This document shows, in pieces, positions 9,890 through 21,411 of a stretch of 64,000 bases of DNA. The notes under the pieces were generated by a model, which was not told the DNA's origin, did no database searches, and saw only the letters and a list, made by a program, of their open reading frames with translations. A program made the translations under genes and the position numbers. Every line of letters begins with the position of its first letter. The stretch's first letter is position 1. Origin of the DNA: Plantago ovata (lineage: Eukaryota; Streptophyta; Magnoliopsida; Lamiales; Plantaginaceae); assembly GCA_028274465.1 (NCBI GenBank), contig CM051457.1, positions 74,064,496-74,128,495 of the forward strand, in the 5' to 3' direction.

Positions 9890-12800
9890 TTAAGCTCTTC
9901 CACAAGATTTTCTCAAAATCTCTCTTACACTCTTCTCAGCAAGTGCAGTAAATTCAACACAGTCCTTTTCGTAGTTTTCCAGAAGCGTACGGACTTGTAG
10001 TTGAAGAATTCTTGCGTGTTTGCAGGCAGTATGATGATGCTTTTCAGCATTCATTTCCATGTAGCGAGTTACCCACAAATGCATGCCCCAATTGCTGGCA
10101 TGGAGAAGCTGTGTATCTGAAATGCTTTTAGGATGAATCTTTCTTAGCCAGAGAAAATCTTCTTCTTGATCCTTAGCAGTGAGATAGAAGTACTCGTAAG
10201 GAATCAATCCAAGTCTCTTCTTTGTTTTCTTGGTTACTGGGTCAGAGTAATAAGCAATGCCAGGTGGTTTTATCAGATTTGGTTCTTGTTTATAAGTCTT
10301 ACCAATGACAGTTCTTCTTACTGAGACCTCAAGATTCAACCATTTCCCAGCAACGTTTCTTGGGAGGGATTCTTCCCTTTGTTTCCTTTGGACCTTGAGT
10401 TCAATCCATTTGAAAATTTGATTCAATATGGTTGTAGGAAAGAACTCATTTACCAGCAAATCTTCCAGCTTTAAGATCCAGCAACCATGAATGTTTCTGA
10501 TTACATTCTGAGTGGTTTCATCATTACTGGTCTTTGTATATTCAATGCCGGAGCCAATAGCAATGCTGGCCAGCCTCTTTTCTTCCTGTCTTTGCCTTCT
10601 TCTTCTTGATTTAGCATTGTCTTGATCTCTTGCTGAAGAGTCAGACGAGAAATGCTTTGAGTGGCCAGATGGAGTCAAGGCTGTTAAGGGTCTAGCTCTT
10701 ATGGCTTGAGCTATTATCTGATTATCATCATCTTCATCATCGTCATTCAGATTTTGATGACTTTCAGTATGGCAAAAATCTTGAGTTTCAGCAGCGGTTT
10801 TTCTCTTTTTGGTACTTGCTGAATTCAACTCAGATTCTGCTTGCCTTTTTGAACTTTGCTCTCTTTCAGCAAGAGGTTTTAAGGGCAGTGGCTCATCAAC
10901 AGTGGGAGGGGTTTGATTTCTCTTTCTGGTATTTTTCTTTTCCCCCTTAGACATGGATTGCAACATCGGAGTGATGTGCAGAGAATAGAACTCATTGCAA
11001 TTTTCAGCAAGAGTGCTTAAGCTGTTACACTTCATGATGATTTGTTGCTGATCAGAAGTCATTTTTGACAACTCATTTTTAATACTCACCATGTTCTCCT
11101 CATGTCTTTGCTCTGTTGCGGCCTTTTCTTCCATGAAGTCTGAGCCTTCACTAGAGCGGTCTTTGCGAGTCTGAGTGCTTGACTTACATCTTCTTCATAA
11201 CTCTTGTGATAAAGACTGATGTCTTTTTGAGCTATTGTCAGAGTAGTAGTGCGTCTCAGCACTGTAGCCAATATCTTTCCAAAATCAAGCGGGCTCTCAG
11301 CAAGCAATGCCTCATCTTCTGCTTTGCAGGCATCATGGACTTTCTTCAGTGCCAAAATTCTAGGAGTAAACTCCTCAACTCTTGGGAACGACACTAGGTT
11401 TCGAGTCAAGGAATGAACTTTCAATTCTGAAGCAAACTGATCATCCTTTATAAGCAATTCTCCTCTTAGACCATCGTCTAAATCATTGATGTAATCAGGA
11501 GGAGGAATTTGAACCACTTTTGGGTCTCTTTTGGATTGTTCATCCTCATTTGCTGATAAGTAATCGTCATCCTCAGATTCATCAAGGTCAGCAACCTTGG
11601 AACCTAAGTCAGCAGCTTCACTTCCTTTTGGTTGAGTGGTTGCTGATGGCAACGCTTCAGACTCAACAACTGGAGTTTCACCAGTAGTTAGTTTTAATTG
11701 AGTTTGAGACTCAATTACTGGAGTTTCGCCAGTAGTTAGTTTTAATTGAGTAGTTGCTGAAGGCAACGTTTGAGACTCAATGACTGGAGTTTCGTCAATA
11801 GTAAATGGAAGGGAGTGGACTTCCTTTGATCTTACTCCTTAAGGTTGACCAATTTCTAGATCCTGCGTATGCCTTGCATGGATCAATAGACTGTTCTGTA
11901 GAGCGCGTTGGTAATCTTCATCCACTTCATCATCATCATCATCATCAAGGTTTGCATCAGTGACCTTGTCATCAGAAATTGGACTCTTGCCATTTTTCAA
12001 GGCAGCCGTTTTTCTGGCATACTCTTCTTCAGTATGAGCACCTTGTACAGGTGCTTGATTTTCAGCAGTAGGAGCAGGTTGAGATTCATGCTGAGGTTGT
12101 GGTTGTTCAGATTGCTGATTTTCTGGTTGATCATTTTCAACAACTGTTAACTTTAATCCTCCAGCATCAGGACTTGGACCTTGATTGTCATCATCATCGT
12201 CTTTCTTGTCCTTGGAATCTTCCCCTTCATCATCACTGGGATCAGTGGGAATGTTCTCATCTTCTTCCTCTTCATCATCATCGGTCAGAATTACTAACTC
12301 GAGGTGCTTGTACAAAGCAGCACTCATCACTTCCTCTTCCTCATTGATTTTGTGGGGATCAGCCACCACGGGTACAAAGAACGCTTGAGCATCACAGCTT
12401 GTTCAGCTGGAGAGGCACTCTTGAATTTGGCCTTCATATTCTCTCTGATTTGAGCAATCAGATTCGAGCTCATTTGCTGAGAATATGTCATTTCTTCAGG
12501 GAGGATGGAGTGAACGAATGTCTCGAGCTTCAGCAGAGAAGATCTCTTTTTCTTGTTTGAAAGATGAAGATGGAGATCAGACAAGTCCATTCGCCGATAT
12601 CTTTGCCAGTTGCTGACGGACTTAGCAACTCTTGACAAAGTTGTCTTTTTGAAGTTCAAGTACAGTTCCTCAGAACTTACTTGTTGATCTTCAGTGATGA
12701 GCACCACTTCAGTGGTCTCCTTTTGAGCCTGAAAAAGAACGAAATTTAGATCATGATTGGTTTGGATAATTTCTTTAGAGTTCAAAGCTGAAACATGAAT

Positions 12801-15170
12801 TACCTGCTGAGATTCAGCAAGCTCATGTTGTACAATTTCCATTCCTTGAGGAGCTTGAGTAGCATCCTCCATTTGTTCATCCTGAAATAAATTTGAGTTA
12901 GATACAAGTACTAAGCTGTCAAACTTAGTTTTATTACCAAAAACATTAACTTACCTGCTGAGCAGGGAGTGTTGATTCTGGTGCAGAGGCTTCAACAACC
13001 ATCTGACTTGCATCTTGAGAAGTCTGTAGAGATAATATTATATTAGCAAAAGAATAAATTTCAGAATTTGAAGGTTTACTGATGGTTGAATTAACTACCT
13101 GCTGAAGAAGGACAGGTTGTGGCTCAGTCCTTTCAGCATTAACAGTTTCTTCAGCTTCTTGGACTGTTTCTTCAGCAGACTTCTTGTTTTGCTCTATTTG
13201 AGAAGGTTGCGCGGTTTCAGCAATCTCCCTTGTCTCTGAAATGACAAGTTGAGCAGAAGCATCTTGACCTTTAAGCTCACTGCTTGTCATGAAGACATCA
13301 ATGGATTTGTTGGATGATTCTTCAATCTCCAACTCCATTTGTTGGCTTATAGCTTCCAGTACAAGCTGGACTTTGTCGATTGATGTCTTTGGTGAACTTG
13401 GGCCAGTATTCTCAGCATCACGAGATGCGTCGTTGAATAGTGCTTCTTGTGTTTCAGCAACTTTTGGAACTTGAACCATTGCTGTCTCAGCAACTGGTTC
13501 TTCAGCAACCGGGGTTTCAGCAACTTGATGAATTGCTGTTCAGCAACCATCTTTTCAGCAGCATCAGCAAGTGCCGCACTTTGCAAATCAGCAACAATAT
13601 CACTTGCTGGTTCCAGAGTTAGATCATTTGGATTATCTACAATGTAGATATCTGGGACTTGGGCAGGAATTTCATTTCCACTGCCTTGAGGTTTGTTCTC
13701 AGTAGAAGGATCAACGCTGAGTCGATCATTGAAGGCTTCCGCAAACACTTCAATGTTGCTGACATAGGCTTCAGTAACCACCTTGTCAACATCTACTGGC
13801 AAATGCGTTTTCAGCATTTGTCTGGGAATTGTCTGAGAGGTCATGGACAACAGGAACTGACTTGCGAGCCAGTGTTTTCTTCCTTGTGTTGCCGGTCCTT
13901 TTCCTCTTCGGTACGGGGTTTGCTGATGACGCTGCAGTCTGAGTGTCATCATCAGCTTTCCTCTTTTTCTTGTTAGATTTCTCCAGTTTCCCAAAGGCAT
14001 CAGTAGTTGCATTTTCAGCAACGGCTCTTGTACACGTACCTTGTTGATCAACTACAACAGTTTCATTTTTGTCACCACCATCTACTGTAGTTTCATCTCT
14101 AAGTTGCTGAGTGGTGACATCTGCAGCTGTTGTATACCTTTCTTGCTGGCTTGTGCTGACAACATTTGTAGCTGTTGTCTTCTTTGATTTTTCTAGTTTC
14201 TTGCAAGTAGTCTTAGGTACATTCTGCTTGTAGAATGATCTTCCCACATTGCATACAGACTTCTTGATTGGCAGTGGGTTTCTCAGCTATATCTTGAAAT
14301 GTTCAAGGATGTAGCATATCTTGATTCCATACATAACTGGAAAGGAAGGTGAGACATTGTTGTCTTCTACCTTTACCTTAAACTTAGTAACACAATCAAC
14401 AAGCCTGTTGAAAATGTACTTAGCCCAGTTAAGTTCTGTTTTATTTTCATGGATATGCATCAGCAGCGGCCATCTTCTCGGGCCTACTTGGTCAATTCCT
14501 CCAACTTGGGAGTCAAGAACTTTTATTAGTAGCAGAGCTACTAGACCAAGTGAATGGCAGAGATGCTTTCTCTTAACGTGCTTTGTCCAAGTCACGGGAG
14601 CAATCTCGCCTTTCTTCATTTTCTCATTTCTGACGTCACTGTAGAAAGCTTCAATTTCTTCGTCAGTGGCAGTGACGTCATCTTCAGTTCCAGTGGTTGG
14701 AATCTGAAATATTTCCGCTAAATCAGTCCATTTCAGGACGATTTGCGTGTTCTGAACTGTAGTAAAGATCACTTTTTCAGTGACTCCTTTACTATCAGTA
14801 AGGGACTGGATTTCTGCATTGTTGTAGAATTCCATTGTATCTATCATGCTCACTTGCTTAGTGCAAGCAGATATAAAGTTCATGAGGCCTTGCTACTTGA
14901 TAAACTCAAGCGCCTCTTCATTCTCGTCATCGAGTTCTGTTCATAGAAGTACCTAATGTACTTCTCCTTTGCAAAACCAACCCATTGCATCAACTCTCAC
15001 ACTTGCAGTGTCAAGATATGACGGAGGCATAGGTTTTTCCGATATTCTATCGTTTTTCAACACAACTTTCGTTGTGTTTGTTGCCGGAGTAGTCACCGAG
15101 CAGTGCGTGTCTCAGCACTGTCAACCTTAGATGACTTTGAGGACTTAGAAGACTGTTCTCTTGGTGCCAT
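9890..15170 (-). pseudogene. Large cargo gene of element B (most complete copy)
   Basis: Starts at ATG 15170 (MAPREQSSKSSK) and ends at TAA 9890; spliced, it would encode roughly 1,650 residues. Order: Ser/Lys-rich start; a region resembling PF20167 (about 15000-14290); KKKRK-type basic stretches; VAE-rich repeats; three introns (13098-12729); an acidic Asp/Glu tract (about 12300-12180); TTGETPV repeats (about 11770-11640); a likely coiled coil (about 11100-10980); a second basic region; and a conserved C-terminal domain with KTKKRLGLIPYEYFYL and ASNWGMHLWVT. Defects: a 1-base deletion soon after the start (about 15095), an in-frame TAG after the transposon-protein-like region (about 14287), and frame changes near 13790, 13480, 12365, 11830 and 11110. 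Function unknown; the basic stretches suggest a nuclear protein. Confidence 0.78.
12729..13098 (-). other. Three introns in the cargo gene of B (13098-13024, 12954-12882, 12803-12729)
   Basis: On the minus strand the introns are 75, 73 and 75 bp. Each follows a CAGCAG exon end and starts GTAGTT, GTAAGT or GTAATT; they end CTACAG, TTTCAG and TTTCAG. The middle intron is not a multiple of three and has a stop, so the frame is kept only if it is spliced. Positions correspond one to one with A. Confidence 0.75.
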
Positions 15171-15303
15171 TTCTTTTATAGAGAAGAAAATGTGTACGAA
15201 AAGAGATAGTTTGCTTTTTGACCGGAGGTACAGTAGATTCAGGCTAAATTTGCAGAGAAAGGAAATGTGAGTTAAAGAATTTTGTCATTTCTCTAACTCC
15301 TTC

Positions 15304-15311
15304 TTTATATA
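15304..15311 (-). promoter_or_regulatory. Internal TATA box upstream of the cargo gene (B)
   Basis: TATATAAA on the minus strand, about 135 bp upstream of ATG 15170, the counterpart of 772-779 in A. The sequence between it and the start codon is conserved between the two elements. Confidence 0.5.
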
Positions 15312-15631
15312 GTGTCTCTGATGTGTGAGAAACCTCAATCGATTTGAGCTCTCAGCAAGGGTAAAAGAGAAACACAAGGCGTTAGTGGAGCCTTTGCATT
15401 GAATGCGTAGTGGCCCACTAACTAAACCGTCAGAGCACTCTCTCTCTCTGTTTGTTTTGTTAACCGTTAGATTAGTAACTCCTTTTAATCAATGGCCACG
15501 ATTGAATTTCATGTCATGATTATTACGAGTTTATTCTGTGTCCGTTTAACGTCACAAATTGATTTTACCGAGTTTTAGGGATTAGATTTGCTTGCTAAAT
15601 AGACAAGAATCTTTTCAGCGAGTTTGCATAA

Positions 15632-15731
15632 NNNNNNNNNNNNNNNNNNNNNNNNNNNNNNNNNNNNNNNNNNNNNNNNNNNNNNNNNNNNNNNNNNNNN
15701 NNNNNNNNNNNNNNNNNNNNNNNNNNNNNNN
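15632..15731. other. Assembly gap (100 N)
   Basis: Exactly 100 N, a conventional placeholder for a gap of unknown size. From the structure of A and B it should hold about 450 bp of leader, the PBS and roughly 1.4 kb of 5' LTR of element B, so about 1.9 kb is probably missing. Confidence 0.9.
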
Positions 15732-15921
15732 TCAGAAAACAAGATACATCATAAGATTTACAACCAACCTATCTAGCACCTATTCTAAGTCTTCAGCAAA
15801 CGCTCCTCTTTTACAATGTCCTTAAAATTATAAATTCCTATGGACCTTAAGAGTACTAGTTACTGGACTTTCCTTAATTTAGCATGGTTATTTGCTCATC
15901 AAAATTACATGTTTCCTAACA
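15732..15921 (-). repeat. Visible 5' LTR end of element B
   Basis: 190 bp matching 9437-9626, ending CCTAACA directly before the TTTTG duplication. This is the start of the LTR on the minus strand; the rest is lost in the gap. Confidence 0.9.
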
Positions 15922-15926
15922 TTTTG

Positions 15927-17235
15927 TTTCTTTTGCATTTCTCAGCTGTTTAGGTACGAAATGGTGGAATCGAGCTTAAAACGCAGAATTTTGGATGCAT
16001 TTGGATCACGTTTGAGCACCTTGACCTCCATGGACGTGCCCGTGAGCACCCGAGCCCTTAATAAGTGACTGTAGATGTATTCCTATGGAATTTGGAGACT
16101 TCCCCAAGGCTCGATACTGATGAAATAGCCGTAGCGGTTCATCAAACCTCAGGGGAACCGCCCAGGACTGCAGGGGATTCACCTGGGGTGAGCAGAAAGT
16201 CCCCATAAATCGACTCCAGTGGGGCGAACCGCCCCAGGAGCGAGGCGGTTTGCCTGGCTGGGCGAATCGCCCAGCTCTGCCAGGCGGTTCTCCCAGCGTC
16301 GTCTGCAGGCCAAATTCTGCATATTAAATACAAATTTTGCAGTTACATTTGGGACACTTTTCACTTTTCAGACATCTCCTCTGCGTTTTGGGAGATTGTC
16401 CTAGCCCTAATTCTCATATTTGAACATCTGAACCATTGTAATTCAATAAGGATTGTGGATTTGGCATCTAGAATACATTTTACATTGATCGACCGAAGAA
16501 TTTTACGATTCCACTCAAGAGTGACAGCTTGTGGTAACATTGTATCAAATCCCTTGTATTTTGATTATTATGTTTTCTATGGATTATTCATATCAATTGT
16601 GTATGTTTAGCATGATTATGAGTCGCTAAATCTCTTGTGTTGGTGGTGCAATGTGTGTGCAACCATGATATGAAATTCACTATGCTTGTATGAGGTTTTG
16701 ATTCGATCTTGTTGCATATTATCTTACGTTTATCATAGTTGTCCATAATATATCTTTGAATATGAGTATGTGACAACTCTCGGTCGACTAAGGCTATGGT
16801 AAATATTCGAGTATACAACATGCTAGATAAATAGATAAAGTATGGATAGGAACCTTTCAAGAAGTGTGTCTTAAATCTGTCTAGACGGTTTACATTGTAG
16901 AACTTGTTGAAGGCTATACGCACTGAACTTACAAACATATGTGTGTTTCATTACATGTTTGACCCCGTTGTTACCATCAACCCTTTCTTTTATTGATACA
17001 AAACTTTTTCAAGTTGCTTCTAGTCTGATTTGTGTTAAAGTTACAAAATTTATTTCCAAAAGCTCTTCTCGAAACTGATTCGTTGACCGAATTACTAGCA
17101 AGAAACCAACAATGCCACGCTAGGTCCCGGGAGAACGACACTCGGGGAAAACATACCATTACACTAAGTGTTGTGTAGTGTTGAGTGTTCTTTGGCTTTA
17201 ACAAACAAATATTAATTTTGATTCTAACGACATCA
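15927..17235 (+). repeat. 5' LTR of C0, second segment
   Basis: Continues from 7923-8025 after element B. It shares the block around TAGGTACGAAATGG, the GC palindrome cluster and the ACATCA end with the C1 to C4 LTRs, but is clearly diverged. It ends CATCA at 17235, right before the PBS. Confidence 0.8.
16221..16274 (+). repeat. GC-rich palindrome cluster in the LTR of C0
   Basis: Contains GGGGCGAACCGCCCC (16221-16235) and CTGGGCGAATCGCCCAG (16258-16274), both near-perfect inverted repeats around a 2-3 base centre, with imperfect versions nearby (16150-16310). The position matches the CCAAGCGGACCGCTTGG cluster of the other C-family LTRs, but the sequence is of the GGGCGAA-type seen in families E and F. 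Confidence 0.75.
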
Positions 17236-17240
17236 AAATT

Positions 17241-17258
17241 TGACGCCGTTGCCGGGGA
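17241..17258 (+). promoter_or_regulatory. Primer binding site of C0
   Basis: TGACGCCGTTGCCGGGGA, one change from the Athila-type PBS TGGCGCCGTTGCCGGGGA (complementary to a tRNA 3' end, usually given as tRNA-Asp). It fixes C0 as plus-oriented. Confidence 0.8.
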
Positions 17259-17407
17259 CTTAGCTCCTTTGGTTGGTGTTTGTTTTTGGTTTTTCGGCCA
17301 ATTTCACTTTCTTATCTCATTTCTTTCTCTCTATCTTAAAATTTGTTGCTATATTATTTGTTACTTTTGTTTGCTTGAGCTCACATTTGCTTGTTTCAGG
17401 TGGGTGT

Positions 17408-17512
17408 ATGCCTAGAACCCGAACCAGGAGAGTAAACGTTGAACCCTTTGTTGACGAGATCGATAGATTGGTCCGTAGGAGAAGAAGGAACTTGGTTAAT
17501 TTCTCAATTTGA
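17408..17512 (+). pseudogene. C0 gag N-terminal fragment
   Basis: Starts MPRTRTRRVNVEPF and continues with an EIDRLVRRRRRNL arginine-rich stretch. The same start occurs in C3 (35869, minus), and a relative occurs in E (62108, minus). A frameshift at about 17505 moves the frame; the rest of gag is deleted at 17585, where an LTR copy begins. Confidence 0.65.
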
Positions 17513-17584
17513 AGAAGTAGCAGCTCCTATTTCTGAAAATCGTGTGGAATCTCACTCTGATCTTTTGGAACCAATCTTAGAGCA

Positions 17585-18072
17585 AGTATGTGACAACTCT
17601 CGGTCGACTAAGGCTATGGTAAATGATTCGAGTATGCCACATGCTAGATAAATGGTGGAGTGACACCACTTGTAAAGTATTGATAGGAACCTTTCAAGAA
17701 GTGTGTATTAAATCTGTCTAGACAGTTTACATTGTAGAACTTGTTGAAGGCTATACGCACTGAACTAACAAGCATATGTGTGTTTTATTACATGTTTGAC
17801 CCCGTTGTTACCACCAACCCTTTCTTTTATTGATACAGAACTCGTTCAAGTTGCTTCTAGTCTGATTGTGTTAAAGTTACAAACTTTATTTCCAAAAACT
17901 CTTCTCGAAACTGATTTGTTGACCGAATTACTAGCAAGAAACCAACAAAGCCACGCTAGGTTCCGAGAGAACGAAACTCGGGGACAACTTACTATTACAC
18001 TAAGTGTTGTGTAGTGTTGAGTGTTCTTTGGCTTTAAACAAGCAAGTATTAATTTTGATTCTAACGACATCA
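17585..18072 (+). repeat. Partial second LTR of C0
   Basis: 488 bp repeating 16772-17235, from AGTATGTGACAACTC to the CATCA end. It is followed by the AGAGT duplication, so it is the 3' end of the original 3' LTR; everything between gag and this point has been deleted. Confidence 0.85.
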
Positions 18073-18077
18073 AGAGT

Positions 18078-18265
18078 CACATGCTGAAATGCATACATGT
18101 CCAGATCCAAAGAGCAAACGCGTTAATCTTTGCATTAGAGATCATCCCTCTAAGGATATGACTGGTGATATTGACAAACGCCAAGTGACTAGATCCAAAG
18201 TTTCTACTAACAAAGACGTTGCTGAAGAAGCAATGGTAGTTGAAGTAGCTGCACTATTCTCTTGC
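18078..18265 (+). pseudogene. Copia pol fragment G, part 2
   Basis: Continues the linker frame of 7218-7917 across the C0 insertion. It carries the block RDHPSKDMTGDI followed by VTRSKV, the conserved start of a Copia reverse transcriptase module. It stops where sequence of element D begins, at about 18265. No RT catalytic motif remains. Confidence 0.75.
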
Positions 18266-18498
18266 GACCAGCCCCCGTTGGAGTATAGCATAGTATGGAT
18301 TTGGATCTTGGCCACTACGGTAACTTGTTGAACATTACCCGTATGTTTGTTGTGAGGTCAAGCATATGTGAAAATAGTGGGAGCTAAACAGCTAAAGGAC
18401 CTTGTTGTTTAGTTATGTTGACTGTGTATTTAGAAATAATATTTCAATAGTTGATTTATTATTTTCGTTCTATATTATTTGTCCTTAGGATATTAGAA

Positions 18499-21411
18499 AT
18501 GGCGAGTATCTGTCTCCGTGCTGTCTTAGAGAAGTAAATTTTGACCGGACCAAACTTCCAAGATTGGATCAGGAATATACGTTTGGTACTGAGGTACGAA
18601 AAGATTGAGTACGTCTTGGACGAGGTCATTCCCGTGTGCCCCGAAAATCAGACTGCCGATCAGGTTGCTGCTTGGAATCAAGCCAACAAGGCAAAGTCTG
18701 ATAAGCATCTTGAGGATGCTAGATCCGCACAGTGTATTATGCTGGCGACAATGACCAATGAGCTGCAGAGGCAACATGAAAGCATGTTGCCGTATGAGAT
18801 GCTGAAGCATCTTGAGTCGCTCTTTAAGACGACAACTAGAAATGTTGAATTTGATTTGATCAAAGAGATACACAGATGCAAGCTCAGTGAAGGAGGGAAC
18901 ATGTCTGAGCATGTTCTCAAAATGATTGGTCTCTTTGAAAAGCTTGCCGATATCGGCGTTAAGCTAGAGAACAAGATCATGGTGATCTTTGTCCTTCAAT
19001 CATTGCCCAGTTCGTGTTCGCAGTTCATCATTAATTACACGATGAATGCGAAGGACGTAACACTGCCTGAACTTCATAATCTGCTAAAGACATATGATCA
19101 AACTCTTCCTAAGAAGGAAAAATCGATCATGCTTGTTGGGCAACCGTCTAACCCAAACCCGAGAAACAAATGTGCTAAGGGTAAGGGGAAGTCGGGAGCC
19201 AAGGCTAACACTTGGAGTGATAAGCCTAAGCGTCCGAACCAGAAAAGGAAGTTCAAGAGAAGCGGAACGGTACGCACAGATGAATGTCTTTTCTGTAAGC
19301 ATAAAGGACATTGGAAGAAAGATTGCCCTAAGCTTAGGGCAGATCAAGCTAAGAAGCCACCGGCTTCTGGCTCAGGTATGTTTGTTATTGAAATGAACAT
19401 GACTACTTTTGACTCCAATGGTTGGGTATTAGATACAGCCTGTGGCTCACACATTTGTAATAATGTGTAGGGGCTAATTGATCACAGGCTAGTCAAGGAA
19501 GGTGAAATCGACTTGCATGTTGGGAACGGCAATCCAGTTGAAGCCAAACGCGTTGGACGCAGCAAGATAGATTTACCTTCGGGACAATGTTTAGAACTTT
19601 ATAATGTTTATTTTGTTCCATCCATTGTCAGAAATATTATTTCCATTCCATTGTTAGACAATATGGGTTTTTCCTTTCGATTTGTGAATAATACTTGTTA
19701 TTTTTCATTAAATGATCAGTATTATGGAAAAGCTCGCTTAGTGAATGGTTTATATATTTTGCAAAGTAGTCTACCTTTATTTCAAATACATAACAAACAA
19801 CCGTCTTCAAGTAGGAAGAATAATCCATCTTATCTATGGCATTGTCGGCTAGGCCATATCAATGAAACACGGATTCAAAGGCTAAAGAAGTTGGACTACT
19901 TAGAACCATTTGATTTTGAATCATATGGTACATGCGAATCATGTGTTAAGGGTAAGATGACGAACAAACCTTTTGTTGGACAAGGTGTTCGTGCCACTCG
20001 CTGCTTAGAGCTCATACATACCGATGTATGTGGACCTTTTAAAGTCCATGCGCGTGGGGGTTATCCTTACTTCGTTACCTTTACTGACGATTTCTCAAGG
20101 TATGGATATATTTATCTTATGAAGAATAAATCCGAGACCTTTGGGAAATTCAAGGAGTTTAGGAATGAGGTCGAGAATGAATTGAACCTAAGGATAGTCA
20201 CTCTTCGATCGGATCGAGGAGGTGAATACCTTAGTGAAGAATTTATCGACTACTTGAAGGAAAATGGAATTCAATCGCAACGGACTCCTCCTGGAACACC
20301 ACAGTTAAATGGTGTGTCTGAGAGGAGGAATCGAACCCTGTTAGACATGGTAAGATCAATGATTGGATTCTCGACTCTTCCAAAATATCTGTGGGGATAT
20401 GCACTACAAACTGCAATCTACATTCTGAACCGTGTACCATCTAAATCAGTGGAGAAAACTCCTTATGAGTTGTGGAAGGGAAAGAAGCCCTCACTAGGCT
20501 ATCTTAGACCTTGGGGCTGTCCTGCGATAGTCAAACTGATGCTCACTGATAAGTTAGATGCCAAGGGTGTCAAAGTATATTTCATAGGCTATCCTCGTCA
20601 GACGAGAGGCTATGAATTCTATCATGCTGAAGATCACAAGGTAATCGTATCTAGAAACGTCAAGTTTTTAGAAGATGAATACCTCGAAGAAGAGAGGTTA
20701 GATGACATGATAGAACTTGAAGAAATTCAAGACTTTGACACGCGCGAACATGAGTTCTCTAAATCTTCTGATTTGGACTCAAGTTCAGTGGGAGCTTTCG
20801 AAGCGGACAAGGGTAATGATATGACACTTGCTAGGCATGTCATAGTCAGTGGGAGTCCTGTGATTAGATCCACAGTTGAAACCACACAAACAGTACCCGT
20901 TGTCAACCAACTTGTGCAACAAGTTGCACAAGAGCAGCCTCCCGTAAGGGAACAGGGTCGCGGGGCGCAACCAGCTGCATCAGTACCCACTGATAATGTT
21001 CGTGTTACACGAAGCCAGAAAAGAAAAGCACCAGAACAAGTCGAGCTCCGTAGGTCGAAGGGGATCCTAAAAGGACCTCAGAAGCAAAGCCTTATGATAG
21101 AAGACATCAGTGAACTTGATGTCGGCTTATCAGATCGGGAAGATCCCGAGACCTACAAAGAGGCAATAATTGATATTGACTCAGACAAATGGCAAGAGGC
21201 CATGGAATTGGAGATGGACTCCATGTACCAGAACCAAGTTTGGAACTTGGTAGAATTGCCCCAAGGGGTTAGACCTATTGGGTGCAAATGGGTCTTTAAA
21301 CGAAAGACAGATGCCGATGGTAAGGTACAAACGCACAAAGCTAGGCTTGTGGTGAAAGGCTACACGCAAAGGTATGGCATCGATTATGATGAAACCTTTT
21401 CACCGGTAGCA
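18499..21411 (+). pseudogene. D gag-pol, part 1 (gag, protease, integrase, start of RT)
   Basis: The start at ATG 18499 (MASICLRAVLEK) is followed by an in-frame TAA (18535). Gag spans about 18499-19350 and includes the zinc knuckle CLFCKHKGHWKKDC. The protease site reads LDTACGSHIC, with Ala where DSG/DTG is usual, then an in-frame TAG (19468). Integrase: a HCRLGH and CESC zinc region, then D in HTDVCGPF, D in RSDRGGEY and E in SERRNR. The C-terminal blocks [12 protein letters not shown] and [15 protein letters not shown] follow. The RT begins with [11 protein letters not shown] and stops at TFSPVA, where C1 is inserted at 21412. This is the typical Copia order PR-IN-RT-RH. Confidence 0.88.

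Larger units (their letters stand above)
8026..15921 (-). mobile_element. Element B: second full copy of the A-type non-autonomous retrotransposon
   Basis: Both ends carry the 5-bp duplication TTTTG (8021-8025 and 15922-15926), so this is a discrete insertion into the LTR of C0. On the minus strand the order is 5' LTR (15921 leftward, mostly in the gap), leader, cargo gene (15170-9890), PPT (9641-9632) and 3' LTR (9626-8026). The 190 bp of 5' LTR that can be seen differ from the 3' LTR at five positions by my reading (about 2.6%), which suggests a recent insertion. Confidence 0.9.
7923..18072 (+). mobile_element. Element C0: Athila-like Gypsy remnant (split by B)
   Basis: Flanked by AGAGT at 7918-7922 and 18073-18077. 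The 5' LTR is 7923-8025 plus 15927-17235, broken by element B. It is followed by a PBS (17241-17258) and a gag start (17408), then an internal deletion joins gag to a partial second LTR (17585-18072). It is a diverged member of the family seen as C1 to C4. The kept target duplication shows that the losses happened after insertion. Confidence 0.85.

Noticed and set aside
1-15921. The A/B inverted arrangement as one foldback transposon
   Set aside because: B has its own TTTTG duplication inside C0, and A has its own LTR, so these are two separate insertions.
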